Source: Allocoprococcus comes
GTDB lineage: Bacteria > Bacillota > Clostridia > Lachnospirales > Lachnospiraceae
DNA: 64,000 nucleotides
Direction: 5' to 3'
NCBI RefSeq assembly: GCF_013300725.1
Contig: NZ_JAAIMM010000010.1
Location: forward strand, 43,183 to 107,182
The position numbers were made by a program, and so were the translations under genes. Positions 17,790-27,108 of this stretch are shown in pieces. The first letter of the stretch is position 1; each line of letters starts with the position of its first letter. A model generated the notes under the pieces. That model was given only the letters and a program-made list of their open reading frames with translations, had not been told where the DNA came from and ran no database searches.

Positions 17790-18791
17790 CTATTTAGCGC
17801 TAACGGTTTCGATCCATTCATCAATGTTTTCTGATGTGATACGTCCGATTCCTGTATCAACATTTGCCGGAAGTGGCATTCCCTGAGATGCCTGATATGC
17901 CATCAGCACTGCGTACATTCCCTGTTCCTGTGGAAGTGTTGAAGATGTAGCTGTGATTGTTCCTGTCTTAACATAATCAAGAATTTCAATCAGGTTGTCC
18001 ATTGCTACGAATGTTACTTTGTCCTGCATACCTTTTTCTTCGATTGCTGCTGCAACACCAGATCCGCATGCATCACAGTTAAGGTATCCTGTAAGGTCAG
18101 GATTTGCCGCAAGTACCGCTGCTGCCTGAGACTGAGCTGTTTCAACGTTGTCATTGTCAATACCACCATCGATTACTTCGATATCCGGATATTTAGCAAG
18201 TGCATCTAAGTGAGCCTGATATCTTTCAGCATGGTTAGGAGCTGTCGGAGCACCCTGCATAACTGCAACTTTTCCTTTTGTTCCCATCTTTTCAACAAGC
18301 ATATCAACAGCGATTGTTGCCTGTTCTGCGAAATCGTTACCTACTGATGTAAGTCCGCTTCCTTCTGGTGTAGGAGCATCAAATAAGATAACCGGAATAT
18401 TTCTGTCCTGGATTTCTTTGATGATATCAGCACTTCCGTCATAGTCAACCGGGTCAAGCAGGATTGCTGTCGGGTTTGTTGCTGATGCCTGTTCCAGTGT
18501 TGAGTTCTGTGCAGATACTTCTGCTGATTCTGGAGCACGGTAATCAATCTTAACTTCTACTCCAAGCTGTTCAGAAAGAAGATCTGCCTCTTTCTGAGCA
18601 CCTTTGTTTACTTCATCGAACCATGCATGCACACATTTTGGAACAACAACGAAAGTCATGTCTTCTGCTTTTCCAGCTTTACCACTTTCTGCTTTTGCTG
18701 ATGAGTCTGAGCTTCCGCTTGAACCACATCCCATTGCCATCGTTGCAACCATAGCTGCTGATAACAGTACTCCAATAATTTTCTTTTTCAT
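17790..18791 (-). CDS. Sugar-binding lipoprotein of ABC transporter
   Basis: 333 aa periplasmic-binding-protein type 1 fold. The signal peptide ends in a lipobox, MAMGC (Cys22), so the protein is a membrane-anchored lipoprotein, followed by a Ser/Gly/Ala linker to about residue 43. The mature domain contains AILLDPVDYDGSADII and IPVILFDAP, typical of ribose/xylose/erythritol-type CUT2 binders. It is the first gene of the sugar operon, behind a sigma-A-type promoter at 18846-18874 and directly downstream of the response regulator/kinase/pseudo-ATPase genes that probably control it. Confidence 0.92.
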   Translation of the reverse strand: MKKKIIGVLLSAAMVATMAMGCGSSGSSDSSAKAESGKAGKAEDMTFVVVPKCVHAWFDEVNKGAQKEADLLSEQLGVEVKIDYRAPESAEVSAQNSTLEQASATNPTAILLDPVDYDGSADIIKEIQDRNIPVILFDAPTPEGSGLTSVGNDFAEQATIAVDMLVEKMGTKGKVAVMQGAPTAPNHAERYQAHLDALAKYPDIEVIDGGIDNDNVETAQSQAAAVLAANPDLTGYLNCDACGSGVAAAIEEKGMQDKVTFVAMDNLIEILDYVKTGTITATSSTLPQEQGMYAVLMAYQASQGMPLPANVDTGIGRITSENIDEWIETVSAK

Positions 18792-18845
18792 TTCCGTTTC
18801 CTCCTTTTACTCTTTGTCTTTCGAGTTCCCTCTTGGAATGATTAC

Positions 18846-18874
18846 ATTATAAAATCATAAAGTGTCTTTTCCAA
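18846..18874 (-). promoter_or_regulatory. Sigma-A-type promoter of the sugar operon
   Basis: On the minus strand, -35 TTGGAA (18869-18874) is separated by 17 nt from a perfect -10 TATAAT (18846-18851), about 55 nt before the binding-protein start. The weak -35 suits activation by the AraC-type regulator encoded upstream. Confidence 0.7.
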
Positions 18875-18914
18875 TGTGAAAAAATTTAGAATAAGTGTGA
18901 GGATTTTTAGGATA

Positions 18915-20333
18915 TTATCTGATTCGTATGATTCGATCGGAAATATCTTCCACATATTCCTCTCTTGTATTTACAATAACGACTGCTGTTCCCTTATTCG
19001 AGAATTTTTTGACATATTTTTTCACTACTGCCACATTATTTGCATCACATAAGGCAAAAGGTTCAAACAAGATCAACACATTCGGGTTAAAAATATACCA
19101 CCTCTCAAGCGTCATGCGGATTCTTTCATTGCTTCCAAGTTCTTCCATTTTGATATTTTTTATGTTCTGCTCTTCTCCCAATTCTTCCAGCATCATCTTG
19201 CGGATTCCTCTGGAGGTTCTTAGATAGTCCCAAAAAGAAATCTTTTTGAGTGATGGCAGCATAAGATTTTCTTCTACAGTCATATGTTCAAATACTTCTT
19301 CCCGGCTTCCAAGTGCACGGATCGATACTATCTTTTCCCCTGCAATTTCATAACAGTCCATATTTTCATGACGTTTTCCGTTAAGTATATAATATGTATC
19401 CCCGCTTTGTTCGCGTCCGGATAATGTCAGAAAAATCTGTTCCTTTTCTCTTCGTCCCTGCACAAGAATCGTAACAACTTCTCCCTTTATAAAATCGAAT
19501 GTTTCTTTATAATCTTTACGGATTTTCAGATTTCTGACCCGGTATACCACATCATCGTCATATCCCGGAGATTCTGTGCCTGCAAAAACATTGCTTTTTG
19601 CTGACACTTCACTATTTCCCAACAAATACTGTTCCAGCTGTTCTTCTGTTTTTATGTACTCCCGTGCACATTTTTTTACGATATGTCCTTTATTGAATAT
19701 CACATATTTATCAGACAATGCAGATGATATGAAATTAGAATTACTGTTAATGATCACGCCCATTTTTCCCGCTATCAGCCGGTGCATAATCTTTCCGAAT
19801 TTTATAATGTCATCCTGACTCATTCCCTCAAATTCATCTTCAATAATCACAATCTTCGCACCTTGCCGATATGCTTTTACAATATCCACAATTCGCTTTT
19901 CACTTTCCGAAAGCTTCTTCATCCGTTCTGATACCTCAATCATCAGATCAAATTCAGAAAACAGTTCTTCTGCCTCTTCTTCTAACCTGCTTCTTCTCCA
20001 GAATGCTCCTGACCATCCCGAATCTACAAGACACAGATATTCTGCTACCGTCCAGTCTTCAATAATATAATTATCCGGACGAAGGCAGTATATCTTTTGG
20101 TTAAGAATCTCCCAGTCATCTATTTTCTGTCCATCTATATAAATCGTTCCGACTCTTTTTCCTTCCGTAAGTTTCCCCCTCAAAACACCGGAAAGTAAAT
20201 CTTTCCCAGAATAAGTAAGCCCGAGAAATCCTATGCATTCTCCTTCCAGAATACAAAACGACACATTCTCGAGCTTTCTTGTTGGGGTATATGTACAATT
20301 TAAGTGATTAATTCTTAGTAATTCTTTTTTCAT
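18915..20333 (-). CDS. Degenerate tandem ABC ATPase linked to a two-component system
   Basis: 472 aa with the overall layout of an RbsA-type double ABC protein but with its catalytic motifs eroded. The first P-loop reads GLTYSGKDLL (38-47), with Asp after the Lys instead of Ser/Thr. The first signature is LSESEKRIV. The second P-loop region, VQGRREKEQI, has lost the Gly-Lys-Ser. The second signature is LGSNERIR. It is therefore likely unable to hydrolyse ATP normally and may sense or bind transporter or kinase. It overlaps the kinase gene by 26 nt and ends 41 nt before the -35 of the sugar operon. Start 20333 was preferred because an AGGGG site lies before it. Confidence 0.75.
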   Translation of the reverse strand: MKKELLRINHLNCTYTPTRKLENVSFCILEGECIGFLGLTYSGKDLLSGVLRGKLTEGKRVGTIYIDGQKIDDWEILNQKIYCLRPDNYIIEDWTVAEYLCLVDSGWSGAFWRRSRLEEEAEELFSEFDLMIEVSERMKKLSESEKRIVDIVKAYRQGAKIVIIEDEFEGMSQDDIIKFGKIMHRLIAGKMGVIINSNSNFISSALSDKYVIFNKGHIVKKCAREYIKTEEQLEQYLLGNSEVSAKSNVFAGTESPGYDDDVVYRVRNLKIRKDYKETFDFIKGEVVTILVQGRREKEQIFLTLSGREQSGDTYYILNGKRHENMDCYEIAGEKIVSIRALGSREEVFEHMTVEENLMLPSLKKISFWDYLRTSRGIRKMMLEELGEEQNIKNIKMEELGSNERIRMTLERWYIFNPNVLILFEPFALCDANNVAVVKKYVKKFSNKGTAVVIVNTREEYVEDISDRIIRIR

Positions 20334-21345
20334 CAATAATCCCCTGGCTATTTTTATCATTTACCGGAATCGTAATCTCCACGTCCGTTCCCTGTCCAAC
20401 TGTACTGTATACATTTACACCATATTCTTCTCCGAAGAGAAGACGAATCCTTTTATGAATATTTGGAAGCGCAATTCCGGTATTCCGGTGATTACGTTTC
20501 TCTTCCTCATCCAGATCCACATTATCCATCTGGATTCTGGCATTTAATTCTTTTAGTTTCTTACTGTCCATTCCCTTTCCATTATCAGAAATTGTGAGAA
20601 TTAAATTCTGATCTGTAACGATCACTTCTATCGTAACCTTTCCGCCTTCCAGTTTTTCTTCAAGACCATGGAAAATTGCATTTTCCACGATCGGCTGAAT
20701 GATCAGCCTCGGTATCATAAAATTATATGCCTCTTCATCTTCCTCATCTATGACTACTTCCATTGAGAATCGGTTATTAAAACGGTATCTCTGGATCAGC
20801 ATATAATTCTCAATATTCGCCAGTTCATCACGGAGCGTTACCAGATTCCCTTTCCGGCTAATGCTATACCTGAAAAATGCCGACAAAGCTTCTACCATTT
20901 TGGCAATTTCCATATTGCCGTCAATCAGTGCCTGTCCTCTGATACACTCCAGCGTATTATATAAAAAATGCGGATTAATCTGGCTCTGCAATGCAGTCAG
21001 TTCTGTCTGTTTATTCAGAATCTGTGCATTATTTTTTCTTGTTTTGCAGGCAGCATACTGATTTACCAGCCTGTATACCTGTTTTTCAAATGGAATACCC
21101 GATGTCGGTATCCCCATCTCTTCTTTTTCAAAATCCATCTCATTAAAACTGTCTAAATTCTTTGAGAAAATCTGAAGCGGATAAACAATCACGATCACCA
21201 GATAATCGACCAGTATAATCTGTACGATTGCGATCAGCATAAAAATATTCTCGGAATGCCATCCCATAAATGCCATGATCAGTACGATCAGGCTGAAAAT
21301 CATGTCTGCTAAAATTACTCTTTCAAACTTCTTAATAAATCCCAT
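20308..21345 (-). CDS. LytS/YesM-type sensor histidine kinase
   Basis: About 345 aa. Two membrane helices (about 9-30 and 34-58) are separated by only a few residues, so there is no extracytoplasmic sensor domain. The His_kinase family box QINPHFLYN places the phosphoacceptor at His126. The HATPase domain shows PRLIIQPIVENAIFHG (N box) and ISDNGKGM (G1), then TGIALPNIHKRI. It must sense through its membrane part or a partner protein, for which the overlapping degenerate ABC ATPase and the sugar transporter are natural candidates. It lies 15 nt downstream of the response regulator gene. Confidence 0.9.
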   Translation of the reverse strand: MGFIKKFERVILADMIFSLIVLIMAFMGWHSENIFMLIAIVQIILVDYLVIVIVYPLQIFSKNLDSFNEMDFEKEEMGIPTSGIPFEKQVYRLVNQYAACKTRKNNAQILNKQTELTALQSQINPHFLYNTLECIRGQALIDGNMEIAKMVEALSAFFRYSISRKGNLVTLRDELANIENYMLIQRYRFNNRFSMEVVIDEEDEEAYNFMIPRLIIQPIVENAIFHGLEEKLEGGKVTIEVIVTDQNLILTISDNGKGMDSKKLKELNARIQMDNVDLDEEEKRNHRNTGIALPNIHKRIRLLFGEEYGVNVYSTVGQGTDVEITIPVNDKNSQGIIDEKRITKN

Positions 21346-21360
21346 CACATCAGTCTCCCG

Positions 21361-22962
21361 CTAAGAATGAAGTTTTCGATACAAAACCGGTTTTACTCCT
21401 ACCTGTTTTGTAAATGTCTGACTAAAATATCTGGAATCTTTATATCCTACCCGATCTCCAATCGCCGCGATCGTCTCATTGGTATTGCACAAAAGCTCTT
21501 TCGCTTTTTCCATCCTTACATTCAGCAGATAGGCACTGACATTGATCCCGGTCTCTTTTTTAAACAGCACACTGAAATAAACCGGATTCAGTCCCACGAT
21601 TTCTGCAAGGTCTTCCAGAACAATTTTTTCACTGTAATGCTCTTCCATATACTTTCTTGCCTGACGGATTGGTTTTACAGATTCTGCTTCTGCCGCCTCC
21701 CTGCTTTCTTCCATAACGCCTCCAAGACAGCTTTTCAGACATTTTTTCAATCCACTGATCGTATAGCAGTGCTCACAATTGGAAAGGATCTTCTTCTTTA
21801 ACCGGCCAATTTCTTCCTGCTGTATCTCCACATGATCAAAAAAGTAATTGACAATCTCTTCTGCTATGTCATAGCACTCCGAAAAATCAAATTTATCCTG
21901 TGTCATATACGCGCTGTATATCTGACTGATGCAATATTCCAGCTTTTCCATGGAATATCCTTCAATACCGGTACGGATCCATTCTTTCTGTTCTTCCGAC
22001 AAAATTTCTTCTCTTCCCAGTTTCCGCGGAATCGTATCTGCATAAATTGTCCTGCCAACGCCTTGTTTGATTCGATTTCCAACTGCCCGGTGTGCTTCTT
22101 TTATCGAAAAACGGATCTCTGCAAATTCTTTCCTTTCCGTTCCGACTCCGATTGTCACTTCATACTGTTCAAATCCCATCAGATAATCCTTGATTTCTGC
22201 AAGAATATTGTTGATGCTGTTCTTTATCGCCTTTGAATTATTAAAATCATAATTGAACAGACAATAGATATGTAAATTTTCTTTCTCGCAGATTAAGACT
22301 TCTTCCGCTTCTGTTTTGAGAATTCCTTCTACGATTTCTTCCACTCTGGATATGGTAAGCTTGTCCTGCTTTTTATCTTTCCTGTTGTAATCCACATAGT
22401 CCAGCTTGATATCAATTCCCCGGTAAATCTCCCCCTGAAATTCTACACGGTCATCTACTTCTTCCGGTTCTTCTGTTTCTATGATATTTTTCAGAAAATC
22501 TCTTTTTATGATATGTCTGCTCTCAGATACCGTTTCCTTAAATGCTTTTTGTTCCGTCTCTGCTTCCCACTGCTCATTTAATTTTTCTGAAATTTTCCCC
22601 ATAACATGATTCAGTTCTTCTTCATTGATCGGCTTAAGCAGATAATCCTCGACACCATATTGCAGTGCCTGCTGTGCATACTCGAATTCTTTATATCCAC
22701 TGATCACAATAAACTTCACATCCCTGTGATGTTCTCTTGTCATCCTGATCAGATCCAGTCCACTGATCTTCGGCATACGAATGTCCGTCAGAACGATATC
22801 CGGACACCTGTCACTTTGTATAATCTCGAACGCTTTTTCTCCATTATCGACTACATCTACACACTCCAGATTAAATTCATCCCAATGAATCAATTTGTTT
22901 ATAAGAGTTCCTATCCTAAGTTCATCATCCACAATTAATACATGCCATTTTTTCTTCTGCAT
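21361..22962 (-). CDS. AraC-type response regulator
   Basis: 533 aa. The N-terminal receiver domain has the acidic pair in LIVDDEL (about 9-15), phospho-acceptor Asp in DIVLTDIRMP near 56 and Lys in YLLKPI near 105. A central region of about 280 residues resembles that of YesN-type regulators. The C-terminal 100 residues contain two HTH motifs of the AraC family, ending GYKDSRYFSQTFTKQVGVKP. It should be phosphorylated by the adjacent kinase and activate the sugar operon. The start at 22962 was taken because the sequence upstream is not conserved-looking and a promoter lies at 23003-23031. Confidence 0.92.
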   Translation of the reverse strand: MQKKKWHVLIVDDELRIGTLINKLIHWDEFNLECVDVVDNGEKAFEIIQSDRCPDIVLTDIRMPKISGLDLIRMTREHHRDVKFIVISGYKEFEYAQQALQYGVEDYLLKPINEEELNHVMGKISEKLNEQWEAETEQKAFKETVSESRHIIKRDFLKNIIETEEPEEVDDRVEFQGEIYRGIDIKLDYVDYNRKDKKQDKLTISRVEEIVEGILKTEAEEVLICEKENLHIYCLFNYDFNNSKAIKNSINNILAEIKDYLMGFEQYEVTIGVGTERKEFAEIRFSIKEAHRAVGNRIKQGVGRTIYADTIPRKLGREEILSEEQKEWIRTGIEGYSMEKLEYCISQIYSAYMTQDKFDFSECYDIAEEIVNYFFDHVEIQQEEIGRLKKKILSNCEHCYTISGLKKCLKSCLGGVMEESREAAEAESVKPIRQARKYMEEHYSEKIVLEDLAEIVGLNPVYFSVLFKKETGINVSAYLLNVRMEKAKELLCNTNETIAAIGDRVGYKDSRYFSQTFTKQVGVKPVLYRKLHS

Positions 22963-23002
22963 TAACGTACTCTCTCCTCTCTCGATAATAGTCGGCATTT
23001 TT

Positions 23003-23031
23003 ATTATAGATGTTAAAAAAATTTCTCGCAA
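23003..23031 (-). promoter_or_regulatory. Promoter of the regulator-kinase-pseudo-ATPase operon
   Basis: Minus strand: -35 TTGCGA (23026-23031), 17-nt spacer, -10 TATAAT (23003-23008), about 40 nt before the response-regulator start. Confidence 0.65.
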
Positions 23032-23080
23032 CTGAAAAATTTGTAACATACTGTTCTACGAATGGTACAATATCAAAAAA

Positions 23081-23108
23081 TTGCCAGCAATTTTTACATT
23101 GCTGGCAA
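23081..23108 (-). terminator. Intrinsic terminator after oppA
   Basis: A perfect 11-bp stem (23081-23091 with 23098-23108), 6-nt loop, then a seven-T run on the minus strand. It ends the opp operon about 70 nt after the oppA stop. Confidence 0.9.
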
Positions 23109-23176
23109 AATATACTATTTTTCTATTTTCTCTTCCCGAAGTTCCCTCAGAATTTCTTACTGCAAATAAGAACCTT

Positions 23177-24844
23177 CTATTTCTTCTCCGCATACTTAAA
23201 TGAATAGTTCGATCCTGTACTGTAGAAATAAATTCCACTGACATTCGGACTGATCATCCGGGCAATTGACTGCTGATAGATTGGGAATACCACACAGTCA
23301 TCTGCAAGCATCTTCTCGCAGTCAACCAGCGCATTCCATCTTGCTTCTGTATCCAGGGCAAGCTCACCATATTTTGCTGAGTCGATCGTATCATCATATT
23401 CTGTATTGCTGTAACGACCATAGTTGGTTGAGCTTCCTGTGATGAAGCAGTCAAGATCTGTCATCGGGTCTGCGTAGTCTGGTCCCCATCTTGTAAGACC
23501 AAGCTGGTAGTTTCCGTTCTGCATATCTTCCAGACGTGCTTTCTTCGGTTCAACCTTGATTGATACGGTAAGTCCTTCCAGGTTTGTCTGCCATTCATTC
23601 TGCAGGAACTGTGCCACCTGCTGTGCAGAGTCACTGTCTTCTGTTACAAGCTCCAGTTCAAGAGAATCGATTCCCAGTTCAGAAAGTCCCTTGCTCCAGT
23701 ATTCTTTTGCAGCATCTACATCATAGGTCCAGTTATCATAGGTTCCTGCCTGTTTACGGAATTCTGTACCATCCGGACTTACTGCAAGATTTTCTGCCAC
23801 AATGTAATCAGCCGGTGTAGAGCCGTCTTTCAGAAGAGTATCTGTAACTGCCTCTTTATCAAAAGATTTTGCAAGAGCCAGACGGATATTTTCATTTGCA
23901 AGCTCTTTTACTTCTGTGTTCGGAGAAATATACCACATATATCCATCCTGGGAAGTGCTGAAGTTTTCATCATCCTGATACTGTTCGATCAGATCTCCGG
24001 TCAGGGTTACTACATCCAGATCTCCTGATTCATAAGACATTGCTGCTGTCTGGTTATCCAGGATAACCTGCCATTCTACACCGTCTAATTTTACATCACC
24101 TGCATCATAATAATCATCATTTTTCTCTGCCTTGATCGTCATTGCAGATGGTTCGTAATCTGTGATCTTAAATGCACCATTGCAGAGGATCGTATCTGCT
24201 GATGTTGCAAAATTATCTCCTGCTTCCTGTGCAAAATCACGTTTTACAGGTAAGAAGCTCGGGAAAGTCATCAGACTTTCAAACACGGCACAAGGGGAAG
24301 AAAGTGTAACCTTCAGAGTTTTGTCATCCACTGCCTCTACACCAAGATCTGTCACTGGTTTATTTCCTGCCACAATATCATCCGCATTCAGAAGACACGC
24401 CGTCTGTACAAAGAACTGATACTCACTTCCTGTATTCGGATCTGCCAGTGTCTGCCATGCATATACGAAATCATCTGCTGTCACATCGGATCCATCGGAC
24501 CATTTTGCATCATCACGAAGCTTAAATGTATAAGTAAGTCCATCATCTGACTTATCTACACTTTCCGCTGCCGCAAGAATTGCATTTCCGTCTTCATCTT
24601 TGGTATAAAGACCTTCCATACACTGCGCCAGTACTGAAAATGAGGTTCCGTCATTTGCAAGCTGTGGGTTCAGCGAATCAATTGCTACACCGATCTGATA
24701 ATGCAACGTATTATCTGACGCGCTTTTCTTTTCGGTACTATCTGTTTTTTCTTCGGTTTTCGAGCTGCCACCGCATCCGGCAAGTGCAGTTATACACAGG
24801 GATGCGGTCACAGCCATTGCTGCTGCTTTTTTCCAGTTTTTCAT
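23177..24844 (-). CDS. oppA: Oligopeptide-binding lipoprotein OppA
   Basis: 555 aa SBP family 5 protein. The signal peptide ends in the lipobox LAGC (Cys24) and is followed by a Lys/Glu/Ser linker. The family motif appears as GLTYTFKLRDDAKWSDG near residue 100, and the C-terminal lobe contains YADPMTDLDCF. It captures peptides for the OppBCDF transporter. It is the last gene of the operon, separated from oppF by 244 nt that hold a structured repeat element; in many operons oppA is first, so its expression here may depend on that spacer. A fragment of a second oppA-like gene is present at 49.9-50.0 kb. Confidence 0.93.
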   Translation of the reverse strand: MKNWKKAAAMAVTASLCITALAGCGGSSKTEEKTDSTEKKSASDNTLHYQIGVAIDSLNPQLANDGTSFSVLAQCMEGLYTKDEDGNAILAAAESVDKSDDGLTYTFKLRDDAKWSDGSDVTADDFVYAWQTLADPNTGSEYQFFVQTACLLNADDIVAGNKPVTDLGVEAVDDKTLKVTLSSPCAVFESLMTFPSFLPVKRDFAQEAGDNFATSADTILCNGAFKITDYEPSAMTIKAEKNDDYYDAGDVKLDGVEWQVILDNQTAAMSYESGDLDVVTLTGDLIEQYQDDENFSTSQDGYMWYISPNTEVKELANENIRLALAKSFDKEAVTDTLLKDGSTPADYIVAENLAVSPDGTEFRKQAGTYDNWTYDVDAAKEYWSKGLSELGIDSLELELVTEDSDSAQQVAQFLQNEWQTNLEGLTVSIKVEPKKARLEDMQNGNYQLGLTRWGPDYADPMTDLDCFITGSSTNYGRYSNTEYDDTIDSAKYGELALDTEARWNALVDCEKMLADDCVVFPIYQQSIARMISPNVSGIYFYSTGSNYSFKYAEKK

Positions 24845-24895
24845 AATCCTACCTCCAAAAATATATTTATCGAAACTCTCTTATCTGTAAAAAGA

Positions 24896-25070
24896 ATGTG
24901 CCAAGGCACATTCTCGCGCCGAGCACGTTGCTGAGCGCCAGTGACGCTCGTTAAGCAACGACCGAAGCGGAGCGTAGACCGCTTGCGACATTCTTCATCT
25001 TCGTGCGAGTGCGCATCTCCGGCACGCAGTGCCTTTTGTTTCATAGGAAGTTCCTTTGGAATTTCCTATG
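24896..25070. repeat. Multi-hairpin repeat element in the oppF-oppA spacer
   Basis: About 175 nt, more GC-rich than its surroundings, built from consecutive hairpins: AATGTGCC/GGCACATT (24896-24913); CGTTGCT/AGCAACG enclosing GAGCG/CGCTC (about 24927-24961); AAGCGG/CCGCTT (about 24965-24984); GGCA/TGCC (25021-25033); and CATAGGAA/TTCCTATG with inner TTCC/GGAA (25042-25070). A motif matching its end, GAATTTCCTATGGAA, recurs at 55157-55171. It has the look of a non-coding mobile repeat inserted in the operon. No protein was assigned to it. Confidence 0.65.
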
Positions 25071-25088
25071 GAATAAGAAAGTCTGATA

Positions 25089-26024
25089 TCAGTGTAATAC
25101 CCAGGAATCGAATTCCTCTTCTGTAGAACGTACAAAATGTGTACCTTCTACTTTTCTTAAGATTCCTTTGTTATAATCAATTCCACTGGTTTCATAATCG
25201 TAATGCAGTGATGTCCGGTTCTTTTCCACACACGGGTTTGGCTGCGGAATAGCGGAAATCAGGCTCTTCGTGTACGGATGTACCGGATTTTCAAAGATCT
25301 CCTCTGTTGTTCCGGTTTCTACCAGATGTCCCAGATGAAGCACCCCGATCCTGTCCGAAATATATTTCACCATGGAAAGGTCATGTGCAATAAACAAATA
25401 AGCTGTCTGTGTCTCCTGCTGGATATCTTTCATCAGATTTACCACCTGTGCCTGGATCGACACATCAAGTGCCGAGATACATTCATCCGCAATGATCAGT
25501 TTCGGATTCATCACCAGCGCTCTTGCGATCCCGACTCTCTGTCTTTGTCCTCCGGAAAACTGATGCGGATATCTTGTTGCATGCTCCGGGGTAAGTCCAA
25601 CCTTTTCCAGTATTTCTGCAATTTTATCATTTCTGTCGTCAAAGCTTTTATACATATGATGGATGTCCAGCCCCTGTCCGATGATATCCGATACTTTTTT
25701 TCTCGGATTCAGACATTCCATCGGATCCTGGAAGATCATCTGCATATCTACTCTTAATTTTTTCTCATCCGCTTTAGAAAGTTTTCCTGAGCAATCCATG
25801 CCCTCAAATGTAATTTTTCCATCTGTCGGCTTATAAAGCCGGATGCAGGATCTCCCGATCGTTGATTTTCCGGATCCGGATTCACCGACAAGACCATAAG
25901 TTTCTCCCGGATAAATCTCAAAGCTTACGTCATCGACTGCCTTTACGGTAAACTTTTTATTTACTTTAAAATACTGTTTCAGCCCTTCTACTTTCAGGAG
26001 TGGCTCTCTTTTTGTCTCTGTCAT
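25089..26024 (-). CDS. oppF: Oligopeptide ABC transporter ATP-binding protein OppF
   Basis: 311 aa. Walker [13 protein letters not shown] near 46, signature FSGGQRQRVGIARAL near 150 and Walker B LIIADECISALDVS. The C-terminal region holds the family VHPYTKSLISAIP motif. The ATG at 26024 overlaps the oppD stop by four bases and is followed by [16 protein letters not shown], the normal family start; a longer frame from 26111 lies inside oppD and is not used. Works as a heterodimer with OppD to energise OppBC. Confidence 0.93.
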   Translation of the reverse strand: MTETKREPLLKVEGLKQYFKVNKKFTVKAVDDVSFEIYPGETYGLVGESGSGKSTIGRSCIRLYKPTDGKITFEGMDCSGKLSKADEKKLRVDMQMIFQDPMECLNPRKKVSDIIGQGLDIHHMYKSFDDRNDKIAEILEKVGLTPEHATRYPHQFSGGQRQRVGIARALVMNPKLIIADECISALDVSIQAQVVNLMKDIQQETQTAYLFIAHDLSMVKYISDRIGVLHLGHLVETGTTEEIFENPVHPYTKSLISAIPQPNPCVEKNRTSLHYDYETSGIDYNKGILRKVEGTHFVRSTEEEFDSWVLH

Positions 26025-27097
26025 ACTGCCGCTTCCTCCTTCATCCGGATGATCCTTTTCTTCAGTTCCTCCGGCATTTCTACCTTCGGTGCAAGCGGAT
26101 GCAAAAGCCATGTCGCCGCGAAATGGGAATCACTGATTTTGAACATTGGCGGTTCTACCCTTGAATCAATCTTGAGCGCATATTTATTTCGCGGTGCAAA
26201 TGCATCTCCGCACACCGGTTTCTGCAGATTCGGCGGACTTCCCGGTATGGTAAAAAGTCTGCTGTCTGCTGTATTAAGATCCGGCATTGCTGATAAAAGT
26301 CCCCAGGTATACGGGTGCTTCGGATCATAAAATATTTCATCGATGCTTCCCTTTTCCACGATTTTTCCCGCGTACATAACGTTGACATAATCTGCAACCT
26401 TTGCAACAACTCCCAGATCATGGGTAATATAAATAACAGAAATTCCGGTCTTTTTCTGGATATTTCGGATCAGCTCCAGGATCTTTGCCTGGATCGTCAC
26501 ATCCAGCGCTGTTGTCGGTTCATCACAGATCAGCAGCTCCGGGTTACAGGCAAGTGCGATCGCTATCACCACTCTCTGGCGCATTCCACCGGAAAGCTGG
26601 TGTGGATAATTCTTCATCCGCTTCTCGGCATCGGTAATTCCAACCAGCTCCAGAAGCTTCACTGCTTTTTTATAAGCTTCCTCTTTCGGTGTCTTATAAT
26701 GCCAGATCATTCCCTCCATGATCTGCTTTCCGATCGTCATCAGCGGATTTAACGAGGTCATCGGATCCTGGAATACCATCGCAATTCTTTTTCCGTTGAT
26801 ATGTTCACGGATTTCTTTCTTCTGCATTTTCAAAATGTCACAGCTGACCTTTTCTCCGTCTTCTCTTGTATAAGTAAATTTGATCGATCCACTGTTTACC
26901 TGTCCGTTTTTTGCCAGAATCCCCATCGCCGCTTTTGCTGTTACCGACTTTCCTGAACCTGATTCTCCGACGATCGCAACTGTCTCCCCCCTGTAGAGAT
27001 CTAAATTTACGCCACGGATGGCATTGACATTTCCTGCTGTTGTTTTAAATGATATGGAGAGATCACGAACCTCCAGTATTTTTTCACGTTCTGCCAT
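26021..27097 (-). CDS. oppD: Oligopeptide ABC transporter ATP-binding protein OppD
   Basis: 358 aa. Walker [14 protein letters not shown] near 37, signature [16 protein letters not shown], Walker [13 protein letters not shown], and the [13 protein letters not shown]-terminal motif. The C-terminal tail is longer than usual ([12 protein letters not shown], then about 50 residues) and lacks most of the Cys residues that OppD/DppD proteins place there, as seen in the fragment at 49.8 kb. ATG 27097 lies 7 nt after AGGAGG; the ATG at 27103 is directly on the site and was rejected. Confidence 0.93.
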   Translation of the reverse strand: MAEREKILEVRDLSISFKTTAGNVNAIRGVNLDLYRGETVAIVGESGSGKSVTAKAAMGILAKNGQVNSGSIKFTYTREDGEKVSCDILKMQKKEIREHINGKRIAMVFQDPMTSLNPLMTIGKQIMEGMIWHYKTPKEEAYKKAVKLLELVGITDAEKRMKNYPHQLSGGMRQRVVIAIALACNPELLICDEPTTALDVTIQAKILELIRNIQKKTGISVIYITHDLGVVAKVADYVNVMYAGKIVEKGSIDEIFYDPKHPYTWGLLSAMPDLNTADSRLFTIPGSPPNLQKPVCGDAFAPRNKYALKIDSRVEPPMFKISDSHFAATWLLHPLAPKVEMPEELKKRIIRMKEEAAV

Positions 27098-27108
27098 TTT
27101 CATCCCTC

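Noticed and set aside
24841..25044. 67-codon frame through the repeat at 25 kb
   Set aside because: It follows hairpin DNA, has low-complexity Arg-rich sequence and no support as a protein.
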